The notes under the pieces were generated by a model. That model was not told where the DNA came from and searched no databases. It was given only the letters and a program-made list of their open reading frames with translations. The position numbers and the translations under genes were made by a program. A stretch of DNA of 64,000 bases from Bacteroidota bacterium (GTDB lineage Bacteria > Bacteroidota > Ignavibacteria > Ignavibacteriales > Melioribacteraceae): contig JAHJUE010000007.1 of NCBI GenBank assembly GCA_018829205.1, positions 124,001 through 188,000 on the forward strand. The letters run 5' to 3'. Shown piece by piece: positions 8,552 to 16,025 of this stretch (position 1 is the stretch's first letter; each line of letters opens with the position of its first letter).

Positions 8552-10294
8552 ATGAAAATTACTTTCAGAAAATTAATGCTTCCACTTTTATTGATCTTAA
8601 TATTGTTATCATGTAAACCCGTTTACGGTCCGGAAGAAAAATTAAATGATATTTCCGCGCTTATGCAATTAAATGAGAATCAAAGAAAAGCCCATATGTA
8701 TGGTGACGCGGAAATGCTCGCAGCCGAAATAGCAGATACTATGATTTCGGTTTCACGAGGTCATATTTATATAAATTCCAACCGGGAAATTTATGACCGT
8801 TTTAATAACTATTTCAAAAACATAGAATATATAAAGTGGGATGATCTTGAAGATCCCATAATTAATATTTCCGATGACGGCTCGTATGCCGAAATGATCT
8901 TTAAAAAAATTGTTCAGACAAGACATAAAAATGAAATTGGCAATTGGGAAAAAAGCTCGACATTATTTTCCTGGTCTGCTTATCACAAAAAATTAAACGG
9001 CAAATGGAAGATTGTTTCAAACACTTCAACCAGAGAAAGTCTGGAGTTTCCTACATACGATGAATTTTACAGCAAGGGAATGATGTCTTTTCGCAATAAT
9101 AAATTTGATGAGTCTCTTTATTATTTTGAAAGAGCTTATTATATAGCCCCCGATAATGTGACCATTCTGTATAATTTTGCCAAAGCTCTTACTTTAAATA
9201 ATCATTATGAAAAAGCGATTTCGGTATTACAAAGACTTGCTGAAATCCGATTTATTGGCTTAAATAATTTTGAAACGGATACTTTATTCCAAAATCTAAA
9301 ACAACAAAAAAACTATTATGCTCTTTTGGAAAAAATAAAGGAGAATAAAAAAACGGTCAGCAGAAGCGAGATTGCATTTAGCATAACTGAAAAGGATTTG
9401 ATTCCCGAAGGAATTGCATTTGACTCCAACACAGGCACTATTTATTTAAGCAGCGCGTATAAAAGAAAAATATTGTCAATTGATAAAAACGGGATTATAA
9501 AGGATTTTAAATCAGAAGTCGAAGACGGATTGTGGAGTACCTGGGGAATGGAAGTAGATGAGATGAGAAATCATCTTTGGGTTATATCTTCTTCAACTTC
9601 GCAGGGTATGCTTGTAAAAAAATCAATACCGCAAGAGCAGTACGGTAAATCAAAAATTTATAAATATGATTTAACAACCGGCAATCTCTTAAAAATTTAT
9701 ACTTACGATGCAGCCGGACAAGAACATTTCTTCAACGATTTAACAATCAGCAAAAGCGGCGACGTTTATATAACAGAATCTCTCACTTCAAAAATCTATA
9801 AAATCTCAGATGAAAAAGATGAAATTGAACTGTTGTATCAGGCTGATCCTATGTTTTCTTTTTTAAACGGATTGGCATTAAACAATGATGAATCAAAATT
9901 ATTTGTAGCCAGCAGTGAAGGAATTTCAATACTTAACTTGGAAACTTTAAACTGGCAATTATTGCAGCATCCTAAAAATGTATCGCTTGAAGGAATTGAC
10001 GGTTTGACATATTATAACGGGTCATTAATAGCCCAGCAATCCGGCTATCCGGTTAACAGCGTTATGCTGTATTTTCTGGACGAATCAGATTATAAAATAA
10101 CCGGAAGTAAAATATTGGAATCAAACAATCCTTTTTTTGATTCGGCGACCACCGGTGAAATTTCAGGTGAGTATTATTATTATATTGCTAACAGTCAGGT
10201 AAGAAGCGCATTTGAATGGAAGAATACGGGACCGGATAAAATTAAACCATTAGAGCAATTAAAAGAGTTAGTGCTGTTAAAAGTAAAACTGTAA
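8552..10294 (+). CDS. Lipoprotein with NTF2-like, TPR and SMP-30/NHL-type beta-propeller regions
   Basis: 580 residues. The signal ends in a good lipobox (LILLSC), predicting a lipidated envelope protein. Residues ~35-170 resemble an NTF2/SnoaL-like alpha+beta domain ending in KLNGKWKIVSNTSTRES. Residues ~180-240 form TPR-like helices (ESLYYFERAYYIAPDNVTILYNFAKALTLNNHYEKA). From ~275 the protein follows the SMP-30/gluconolactonase propeller pattern: PEGIAFDSNTGTIYLSSAYKRKI, WGMEVDEMRNHLWVIS, FFNDLTISKSGDVYITES and FLNGLALNNDESKLFVASSEG. This three-part architecture is unusual; function is not known. It is preceded by a ~110-base gap. Confidence 0.75.
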   Translation: MKITFRKLMLPLLLILILLSCKPVYGPEEKLNDISALMQLNENQRKAHMYGDAEMLAAEIADTMISVSRGHIYINSNREIYDRFNNYFKNIEYIKWDDLEDPIINISDDGSYAEMIFKKIVQTRHKNEIGNWEKSSTLFSWSAYHKKLNGKWKIVSNTSTRESLEFPTYDEFYSKGMMSFRNNKFDESLYYFERAYYIAPDNVTILYNFAKALTLNNHYEKAISVLQRLAEIRFIGLNNFETDTLFQNLKQQKNYYALLEKIKENKKTVSRSEIAFSITEKDLIPEGIAFDSNTGTIYLSSAYKRKILSIDKNGIIKDFKSEVEDGLWSTWGMEVDEMRNHLWVISSSTSQGMLVKKSIPQEQYGKSKIYKYDLTTGNLLKIYTYDAAGQEHFFNDLTISKSGDVYITESLTSKIYKISDEKDEIELLYQADPMFSFLNGLALNNDESKLFVASSEGISILNLETLNWQLLQHPKNVSLEGIDGLTYYNGSLIAQQSGYPVNSVMLYFLDESDYKITGSKILESNNPFFDSATTGEISGEYYYYIANSQVRSAFEWKNTGPDKIKPLEQLKELVLLKVKL

Positions 10295-10413
10295 GTTTAT
10301 TATGCAAATAATCCGGTTAATAATTTTATAAAGAAGAATTAACTGAATTAATGTTGAATCTTTTACAAGTATTTATCATCTGATTTTATACAAAAATAAT
10401 TGGAGAAGTTATC

Positions 10414-10611
10414 ATGAAAATAAACGTAGGTTCAACAGATAGAATATTAAGAATAATCGCAGGTTCGGCAATTGTTGCTGCGGGTTTTATTTTTCAGACA
10501 TGGTGGGGAGTTATTGGAGTAATCCCGATAATTACCGGGTTCGTAAAAACGTGTCCCGCATATCTTCCGTTTGGTTTGTCAACTTGCAAAGTGGATAAGT
10601 TGAAACAATAA
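10414..10611 (+). CDS. DUF2892 (YgaP-like) small membrane protein
   Basis: 65 residues, preceded by GGAGAAGTT. The opening MKINVGSTDRILRIIAG is the signature of the DUF2892 inner-membrane family, followed by two hydrophobic helices and the conserved CPAYLPFGLSTC end with its two Cys residues. Related domains are fused to rhodanese in E. coli YgaP, so a link to sulfur chemistry is possible, but none is shown here. The gene ends just before a strong hairpin terminator. Confidence 0.9.
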   Translation: MKINVGSTDRILRIIAGSAIVAAGFIFQTWWGVIGVIPIITGFVKTCPAYLPFGLSTCKVDKLKQ

Positions 10612-10622
10612 TTACATAAAGG

Positions 10623-10658
10623 CGGAGAAATTATTTATAGTTTCTCCGTTCTTTTTAT
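10623..10658 (+). terminator. Rho-independent terminator after the DUF2892 gene
   Basis: Arms CGGAGAAA (10623-10630) and TTTCTCCG (10641-10648) with a 10-base loop, followed on the plus strand by TTCTTTTTATTC. The hairpin overlaps the last codons of the convergent cation-exporter gene, so it may act on both strands. Confidence 0.7.
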
Positions 10659-11567
10659 TCTTTCATCATCATCTGGTTCAATATGAATTAACACATTAGC
10701 AACTCTTGGATTTTCCAATCTTACGACTGTTTTTACGTTATGAGCAATTTGGTGCCCTAACCGCACTGATATTTCACCTTCAACAATTACATCGAGATCC
10801 ACATAATATTCAAAACCCATTTTCCTGATTTTGCATTTATCCAGCGCTACAACTCCTTCAACACTTTTAGCCGAAGCACGTATATTTATTTCAACTTTTT
10901 CAGAGGGTGAATGGTCCATTAGATCGCGTACCGCAGGTTTTAGCAATCTATACGCATTAAAAATAATTATTCCCGATGCTGCCAGCGCGGCAATATCATC
11001 GGCGCTTTCGTATCCATCACCGCCTATAAGCGCTATCGCGATTCCGACAAAAGCCGCTGCCGAAGTTATTGCATCGCTACGGTGATGCCATGCATCCGTT
11101 TTAACTGCAGTGCTTTCAATTGTATCCCCCACTTTAAAAACGAATTTAAATAACGATTCCTTAACAACTATAACTCCAAGCAGTACAATTAATGTAAAAG
11201 GCTCAGGCGCGTGATGGGGATTAATAATTTCCGCCGTACTTTGAATAATTATAACTACCGCAGCTATTATTAAAGCTATAGCTACTACAGACGCAGCGAG
11301 CGGTTCGGCTTTGCCGTGTCCGTACGGATGATTATCATCTGGAGGTCTGACCGCAATTTTTAATCCGCTGTAAACTATAATTGAACTGATTACGTCGGAA
11401 AGAGATTCAATTCCATCTGCAATCAGAGCGTATGAATTACCCAGATATCCGGCCGTTGATTTTGTTACGGCAAGTATCAAATTTGAAAGAATACCGATTA
11501 AGGTTGTACGAAGTCCCTTAGCGGATATATTTTTAATTATTTCAGAGTTCGGATTTTCCACATGCAA
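10635..11567 (-). CDS. Cation diffusion facilitator (CDF) family metal exporter
   Basis: 310 residues with six membrane helices and a cytoplasmic C-terminal domain. TAGYLGNSYALIADGIESLSDVIS carries the S-x-A-L-x-A-D-x-x-x-S/D-x-x-D metal-site pattern, and PPDDNHPYGHGKAEPLAA is the conserved H-P-Y-G-H-x-K-x-E loop. KTDAWHHRSDAITS supplies the second half of the transport site with H-x-x-x-D. The tail (VVALDKCKIRKMGFEYYVDLDVIVEGEISVRLGHQIAHNV) is the dimerising cytoplasmic domain. The family exports Zn, Fe, Mn or Co in exchange for protons; the HxxxD site favours Zn/Fe-type members such as FieF, but the metal is not fixed by sequence alone. Confidence 0.92.
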   Translation of the reverse strand: MHVENPNSEIIKNISAKGLRTTLIGILSNLILAVTKSTAGYLGNSYALIADGIESLSDVISSIIVYSGLKIAVRPPDDNHPYGHGKAEPLAASVVAIALIIAAVVIIIQSTAEIINPHHAPEPFTLIVLLGVIVVKESLFKFVFKVGDTIESTAVKTDAWHHRSDAITSAAAFVGIAIALIGGDGYESADDIAALAASGIIIFNAYRLLKPAVRDLMDHSPSEKVEINIRASAKSVEGVVALDKCKIRKMGFEYYVDLDVIVEGEISVRLGHQIAHNVKTVVRLENPRVANVLIHIEPDDDERIKRTEKL

Positions 11568-11626
11568 ATATACAAATAAGGCATATGTTTTATTAAATAT
11601 TTTTGTGAACAGCTTTCAAATACAGG

Positions 11627-12031
11627 TTACTTCCAAACTCCAAGTATACCCCCCATTATTGTATAAGTAACGATTTGATAACCTGCATTAATAAAGAATA
11701 ACTTTAATGACTTTCTCTCAAAAAGATAAACTGTTCCAATCGACATTGCGACCCAGCCGAAACCCGCGGCAAAACCGGCGAACAAACCAAATGCAAAATC
11801 ACCTTTTGGACCTATAAACGCAGCTAGATTAAAAGATATTACTAAGGCGAGTAAGAACGACGTCCCGAAAATTTTTCCCATGTTGGCGTTTTTCATATCT
11901 TCCTCTTTAAAACCGTTTTCTTTCATCCATGAATTTGCAAACATGATTGGCGAATACCAGACTCCGCCGATTACAAAACTAATTAATGCTGAAACTACAA
12001 CCGCGAAAATATTTATTGTTGATAAATCCAT
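11627..12031 (-). CDS. DUF1761 family membrane protein
   Basis: 134 residues with four membrane segments. FVIGGVWYSPIMFANSWMKENGFKEEDM is the signature start of DUF1761, with the conserved G-x-x-W-Y-S-P. The last helix ends YTIMGGILGVWK. A strong GGAGGGC ribosome binding site precedes the ATG at 12031. Function is unknown. It sits between the CDF gene and the divergent sensor kinase gene. Confidence 0.88.
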   Translation of the reverse strand: MDLSTINIFAVVVSALISFVIGGVWYSPIMFANSWMKENGFKEEDMKNANMGKIFGTSFLLALVISFNLAAFIGPKGDFAFGLFAGFAAGFGWVAMSIGTVYLFERKSLKLFFINAGYQIVTYTIMGGILGVWK

Positions 12032-12160
12032 TCTGCCCTCCGATTAATGTTTTTGAAAAACTGTAGAGAAAGTAGATATATTATTGTGAGATTTCATAAA
12101 TTATAAACCGAAACACAAAATAATGCAACCGAACCGGGATATTTTTATTCCGAAACTTCT

Positions 12161-13198
12161 ATGAAAAACAAATACAAAATAAACGATACTAAGATCAGAT
12201 TAATTTTAATACCCGGATTCGGAATTATAATTCCGAATCTTACAGGACTTTTCGGCAATCTCTCATTTTCATCTCCGTATTATTGGATCGGATACTTGTA
12301 CTTTATTCTAGTTGCTTTTGTAATTTGGCATGGCAACAGATATTTCTTTTTCAAACAAAGTGAATATTATGATTGGTTTAAAAAACCGGCTCGTAAATTA
12401 GTTGTGCTTATTTTCGCGAACGTTTTTTATACGGCTCCGGTTACATTTATAATGATTTATTTCTGGTATAACTTTGCCGGTTTTGCGCAGCCTGATTGGA
12501 ACGCGATGAAAATTGTTTTGTTGATGAATGTTATAGCTGTAATATTTATAACTCATGTTTATGAAACGGTATTTTTGATAAAACAGCGTGAGCACGATTT
12601 AGTAAATTTTGAAAAACTTCAAAGAGCAAAAGCTGAAAGCGAGCTTGAAGCATTAAAAAATCAGATTGATCCGCATTTTATGTTCAATTCGCTCAATACT
12701 CTTTCGTATTTAATAGAAACAGATAAAATAAAAGCGCTCGAGTTCAACGAAAGTTTATCGGATGTTTACAGATATATATTAATGAATAAAAACAAAGAGC
12801 TAGTTCAGCTTGGCGAAGAGCTGACTTTTTTAAACAACTATTACTCCCTTCTAAAACTGCGTTTTGGAAATAGTATAAATTTTCAAAATGAGATTAGCAA
12901 TAATTCAGATGATTTTTTAATTCCTCCGATTTCACTGCAGATACTTCTCGAAAACGCGGTTAAACATAATAAGTTTGATGAGAAAGAACCGTTAAATATT
13001 AACATGATGATTACGGAATCATCATTAATATTTATTAATGAAATAAGAAAAAAAATACTTAGGCGCGAATCGTCTAAAATTGGTTTAATAAATTTGCACG
13101 AACGCTATAAATTAATTACAAATAAAGATATCGAAATAATAAAAGATGAAATTAATTTCACAGTTAAACTGCCGTTATTAAAAACCGCGACAATATGA
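12161..13198 (+). CDS. LytS/YehU-type membrane sensor histidine kinase
   Basis: 345 residues. About four membrane helices occupy ~13-145, followed by a short coiled coil and the His_kinase family block LKNQIDPHFMFNSLNTLSYL, in which the His is the phosphorylation site. ISLQILLENAVKHN is the N-box of the ATPase domain; the terminal part is short and the glycine-rich loops are weak (GLINLHERYKL), as is usual in this subfamily. It overlaps the LytTR regulator start by four bases (ATGA), so the two form a translationally coupled pair. No sensor domain outside the membrane is evident. Confidence 0.9.
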   Translation: MKNKYKINDTKIRLILIPGFGIIIPNLTGLFGNLSFSSPYYWIGYLYFILVAFVIWHGNRYFFFKQSEYYDWFKKPARKLVVLIFANVFYTAPVTFIMIYFWYNFAGFAQPDWNAMKIVLLMNVIAVIFITHVYETVFLIKQREHDLVNFEKLQRAKAESELEALKNQIDPHFMFNSLNTLSYLIETDKIKALEFNESLSDVYRYILMNKNKELVQLGEELTFLNNYYSLLKLRFGNSINFQNEISNNSDDFLIPPISLQILLENAVKHNKFDEKEPLNINMMITESSLIFINEIRKKILRRESSKIGLINLHERYKLITNKDIEIIKDEINFTVKLPLLKTATI

Positions 13199-13947
13199 AA
13201 ATACTAATTATTGAAGATGAAAAACCCGCGTATGAACGTCTTTCTAAAATGCTGAAAGAATATGATTCCGAAATTATTGATTTAGGAAATCTTACCGGAA
13301 TAAATAATTCTATCAATTGGTTTGCCAAAAATAAACAACCGGACTTAATTCTTCTCGATATTCAACTTTCAGACGGACTCTCATTAGAAATTTTCAGCAA
13401 GGTTAAAATTACTTGTCCGGTAATTTTCACCACGGCATATGACGAATATATTCTCGACGCGTTTAATTACAATGGAATTGATTATCTGCTTAAACCAATC
13501 AAAATAGAAAAACTCTTTTCGGCTCTTAATAAATACAAAAACTTAAAAGAACATTTTGCGCAGGATTATTTTTCAATTTTTAATAAACTCACTCAAACGG
13601 ATAAAACTTACAAAGAAAGGTTAACGGTAAAAACCGGTAGCGAATTTATATCGATTGGTATTGACGACGCGGCTTATTTCGTTTCCGAATACAAATTAGT
13701 ATTTCTTGTGACCTGTGCCGGCAAAAAATATTCTTATGATAAAAATCTCTCGCAGCTTGAGGATGAATTGGATCCTAAAAAATTTTTCCGTGTGAACAGA
13801 AATTACATAATTTCTATAAATTCTATAAAAAGTTTTAAGCCGTTTTTTAAGGGAAAATTATTAATTGAAATTCTTCCTTCGTCTAAGGAAAAAATATTTA
13901 TCAGTCAGGAGAAAGCATCGAAATTTAAAGAATGGCTCGAAAAATAA
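13195..13947 (+). CDS. LytTR-family response regulator
   Basis: 250 residues. The receiver domain (1-120) has acidic residues at 7-8, the phosphoacceptor D55 in LILLDIQLSDG, a Thr in FTTAYDEY and Lys in LLKPIK. The C-terminal LytTR DNA-binding domain runs from RLTVKTGSEFISIGIDDAAYF to the NRNYIISINSIKSF block. Partner of the upstream kinase. LytTR proteins bind direct repeats upstream of few target genes; no such repeat was recognised nearby, and targets are unknown. Confidence 0.93.
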   Translation: MKILIIEDEKPAYERLSKMLKEYDSEIIDLGNLTGINNSINWFAKNKQPDLILLDIQLSDGLSLEIFSKVKITCPVIFTTAYDEYILDAFNYNGIDYLLKPIKIEKLFSALNKYKNLKEHFAQDYFSIFNKLTQTDKTYKERLTVKTGSEFISIGIDDAAYFVSEYKLVFLVTCAGKKYSYDKNLSQLEDELDPKKFFRVNRNYIISINSIKSFKPFFKGKLLIEILPSSKEKIFISQEKASKFKEWLEK

Positions 13948-13951
13948 TTTT

Positions 13952-14410
13952 TTAATCCGCTACTTTTTTCGCTTTCAAATTAATTTCATATTGTTTTGCA
14001 TAAGTATTATTAAATAAAGAAAGATCCATCTCCGTTCCAGGTCTTTTGAGATTAATTACTTCTGCGTTTAACGTATCAGCTTTAAAACCCTCGCTTATTG
14101 ATTTTGTTATAATTCTGTCAAAAACATTTTTTGCGGTGCTTTTCTCAGTTATAGTTGTGCACATCTCCGCCTGGTATATTCCATCTTTATTACCGACGAA
14201 CACCATTCTGTTAGTTTTACCCTTATAAAAAATACATTCCATTTCCGGCGAACTTTTATCATGATATGTCGGTTTTCCGTAAGTTGCCGCAACTTTGGAA
14301 ATTTTCTCGCCGATAATATCGTATACAGGTTTATCTTGTGCTAAAAAAGATGTTGGAATAAGTAGAAGTAATATAAAATATTTTACTTTTTTTGAATTGA
14401 TGCTCTCCAT
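13952..14410 (-). CDS. Secreted hypothetical protein
   Basis: 152 residues from the ATG at 14410, preceded by GGAGGAACAA; the longer frame from 14437 has no ribosome binding site. The signal peptide (KYFILLLLIPTSFLAQ) is followed by a small mature domain: YDIIGEKISKVAATYGKPTYHD, then CIFYKGKTNRMVFVGNKDGIYQAEMCTTI. The pattern of an initial helix with 'GKP' and a later strand/Cys segment recalls SmpA/BamE-like or PepSY-like periplasmic modules, but I cannot assign it. It converges on the LytTR gene with a four-base gap. Confidence 0.7.
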   Translation of the reverse strand: MESINSKKVKYFILLLLIPTSFLAQDKPVYDIIGEKISKVAATYGKPTYHDKSSPEMECIFYKGKTNRMVFVGNKDGIYQAEMCTTITEKSTAKNVFDRIITKSISEGFKADTLNAEVINLKRPGTEMDLSLFNNTYAKQYEINLKAKKVAD

Positions 14411-14638
14411 TTGTTCCTCCGAATTATAATCAGTCATGATTTTCTTCAGGAGTATTAGGAATATTTAATCTATTTTATTATTAAATATTTTCTATATGGG
14501 AGAGAGAATTTGTACTCAGAACATATTTAATAAATTATTATATTAGAATCAATTCATACTATAAATCTTTTATTTGGACTATATGTCCTTTAGATGAAGC
14601 GGTTTTATAAAAATAAGATTACTTAAAGCGAGGAAGAA

Positions 14639-15715
14639 ATGAAACTTGTGAAATTATTTTTCCTATTAATTTTAATTTCATATTGTGATTGTTTTGCGCA
14701 GGAAAAACAAAACGAAACGGTACTTGAAAAACTTGAGAAACAAAATGAGTATTTACAGCACAGACTTGATGTACTTCAGAAAAATATTGACGATATTATT
14801 TGGCACCAGCGTGTTGGGAACGCAGCTTTTATTGACAAAGTTTATATATCCGGCCCTCCTAGATGGAAGGTAAAGAATCCTACCGCGATGGGCGCAAATA
14901 ATCCCTTAAAATTCTGGTCTTATGTTTTTATCCCCAAAGATATTGATATGAATAAAAAATATCCTTTAATTGTTTTTCCTCACGGAGGCGTTCACGGCGA
15001 TTTTTCAACTTATTACACACATATTGTAAAAGAACTTGTTGCGCAGCAGTACATTGTTGTTGCGGCCGAATACCGCGGCAGCACCGGATACGGAAAATCA
15101 CATTACCAGAATATTGATTACGGCGGATTGGAAATTGAGGATGTTGACGCAAGCCGGCAGTATATGATTGATAATTATGATTTTGTTGATGAAAGCAGGG
15201 TTGGGATAATCGGATGGAGCCACGGCGGATTAATTACTCTCATGAATATTTTTGATCATCCCGAAAATTACAAGGCCGCTTTTGCAGGCGTTCCGGTCAG
15301 CGATTTAATTGCGCGTATGGGATATTACGATCAGGAATACAGAGATTTATATGAAGCCGAACATCACATTGGCCAAAGCGCGAATGAAAACGTTGCTGAG
15401 TATAGAAGACGCTCGCCCGCATGGCAGGTAGAAAGATTTCAAAACACGCCCTTGTTAATTCATACGAATACTAACGACGATGATGTAAATGTTCTTGAAG
15501 TTGAACATCTTATTAAATCATTAAAAGCGGCAGACAAAAAATTTGAGTACGAAATATTTAAAGATATTCCCGGTGGACATTCATTCGACAGAACCGACAG
15601 AAAGCAGGCTAAAGAAATCCGTTTGAAAATTTATAATCATCTAGCGAAATATTTGAATCCGCCGAAACAGTTAAAAACATTAAGTGATATTAATAAAGCG
15701 GCTTATTTGAAATAA
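14639..15715 (+). CDS. Secreted prolyl-oligopeptidase-like (S9) alpha/beta hydrolase
   Basis: 358 residues with a signal peptide (1-20, ending FAQ) and GCGAGGAAG upstream. A short coiled coil (~25-50) precedes the alpha/beta-hydrolase domain. The nucleophile elbow is GWSHGG (S194), the acid is likely D280 in HTNTNDDDV, and the His is H314 in GGHSF. YRGSTGYGKSHY is a strong S9-type motif. There is no N-terminal propeller, so this is a minimal peptidase or esterase. The usual HG before the acid residue is HT. The envelope location is inferred from the signal. A palindrome follows the gene. Confidence 0.85.
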   Translation: MKLVKLFFLLILISYCDCFAQEKQNETVLEKLEKQNEYLQHRLDVLQKNIDDIIWHQRVGNAAFIDKVYISGPPRWKVKNPTAMGANNPLKFWSYVFIPKDIDMNKKYPLIVFPHGGVHGDFSTYYTHIVKELVAQQYIVVAAEYRGSTGYGKSHYQNIDYGGLEIEDVDASRQYMIDNYDFVDESRVGIIGWSHGGLITLMNIFDHPENYKAAFAGVPVSDLIARMGYYDQEYRDLYEAEHHIGQSANENVAEYRRRSPAWQVERFQNTPLLIHTNTNDDDVNVLEVEHLIKSLKAADKKFEYEIFKDIPGGHSFDRTDRKQAKEIRLKIYNHLAKYLNPPKQLKTLSDINKAAYLK

Positions 15716-15724
15716 TTCAACAAT

Positions 15725-15753
15725 CCTTTGGAGGTTTTTAAAACCTCCAAAGG
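15725..15753. repeat. 29-bp perfect palindrome, possible terminator or dispersed element
   Basis: Two 14-bp arms, CCTTTGGAGGTTTT and its exact complement, flank a single central T. The dyad starts nine bases after the hydrolase stop codon. The long, near-loopless structure and absence of a T run on the plus side make it look more like a dispersed palindromic repeat than a simple terminator. Confidence 0.6.
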
Positions 15754-15765
15754 TTTAAATTTATT

Positions 15766-15969
15766 CTAAAAAAGAATTCCCATAGTAATAAACTTATCAC
15801 GATAGTTATCGATGTCATATCCAATTGCAGCACGTAAAACCCCTAATGATTCTGAATTATAATTGGCGCCAAGACTCAATAATGTTCTATGTTTATCAAT
15901 TAAAGTGTAATAGTTGCCAGATGCTTCTATTATAACACAAAAATTATTTTCTACAAATAAATTGTTAAT
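15766..15969 (-). pseudogene. C-terminal remnant of an outer-membrane beta-barrel protein
   Basis: The minus frame is open for 67 codons from an in-frame TGA at 15970-15972 down to a TAG at 15766, with no plausible start codon or ribosome binding site. The translation alternates polar and hydrophobic residues (LLSLGANYNSESLGVLRAAI, then DIDNYRDKFITMGILF) and ends in Phe, the typical last strands of an outer-membrane barrel. It is best read as the tail of a gene whose 5' part has been lost, left between the hydrolase gene and the trehalase gene. Confidence 0.5.
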
Positions 15970-15983
15970 TCACAAATTCCTAT

Positions 15984-16025
15984 GCCGGAAAAAGATTTTA
16001 TTTTTATTCGAATATTTTTTCCGGC
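15984..16025 (-). terminator. Hairpin overlapping the trehalase stop codon
   Basis: Arms GCCGGAAAAA (15984-15993) and TTTTTCCGGC (16016-16025) enclose a ~22-base loop that contains the trehalase stop codon. In the minus direction the second arm is preceded by a T run. A weak terminator at best because the loop is long and no T run follows. Confidence 0.35.
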
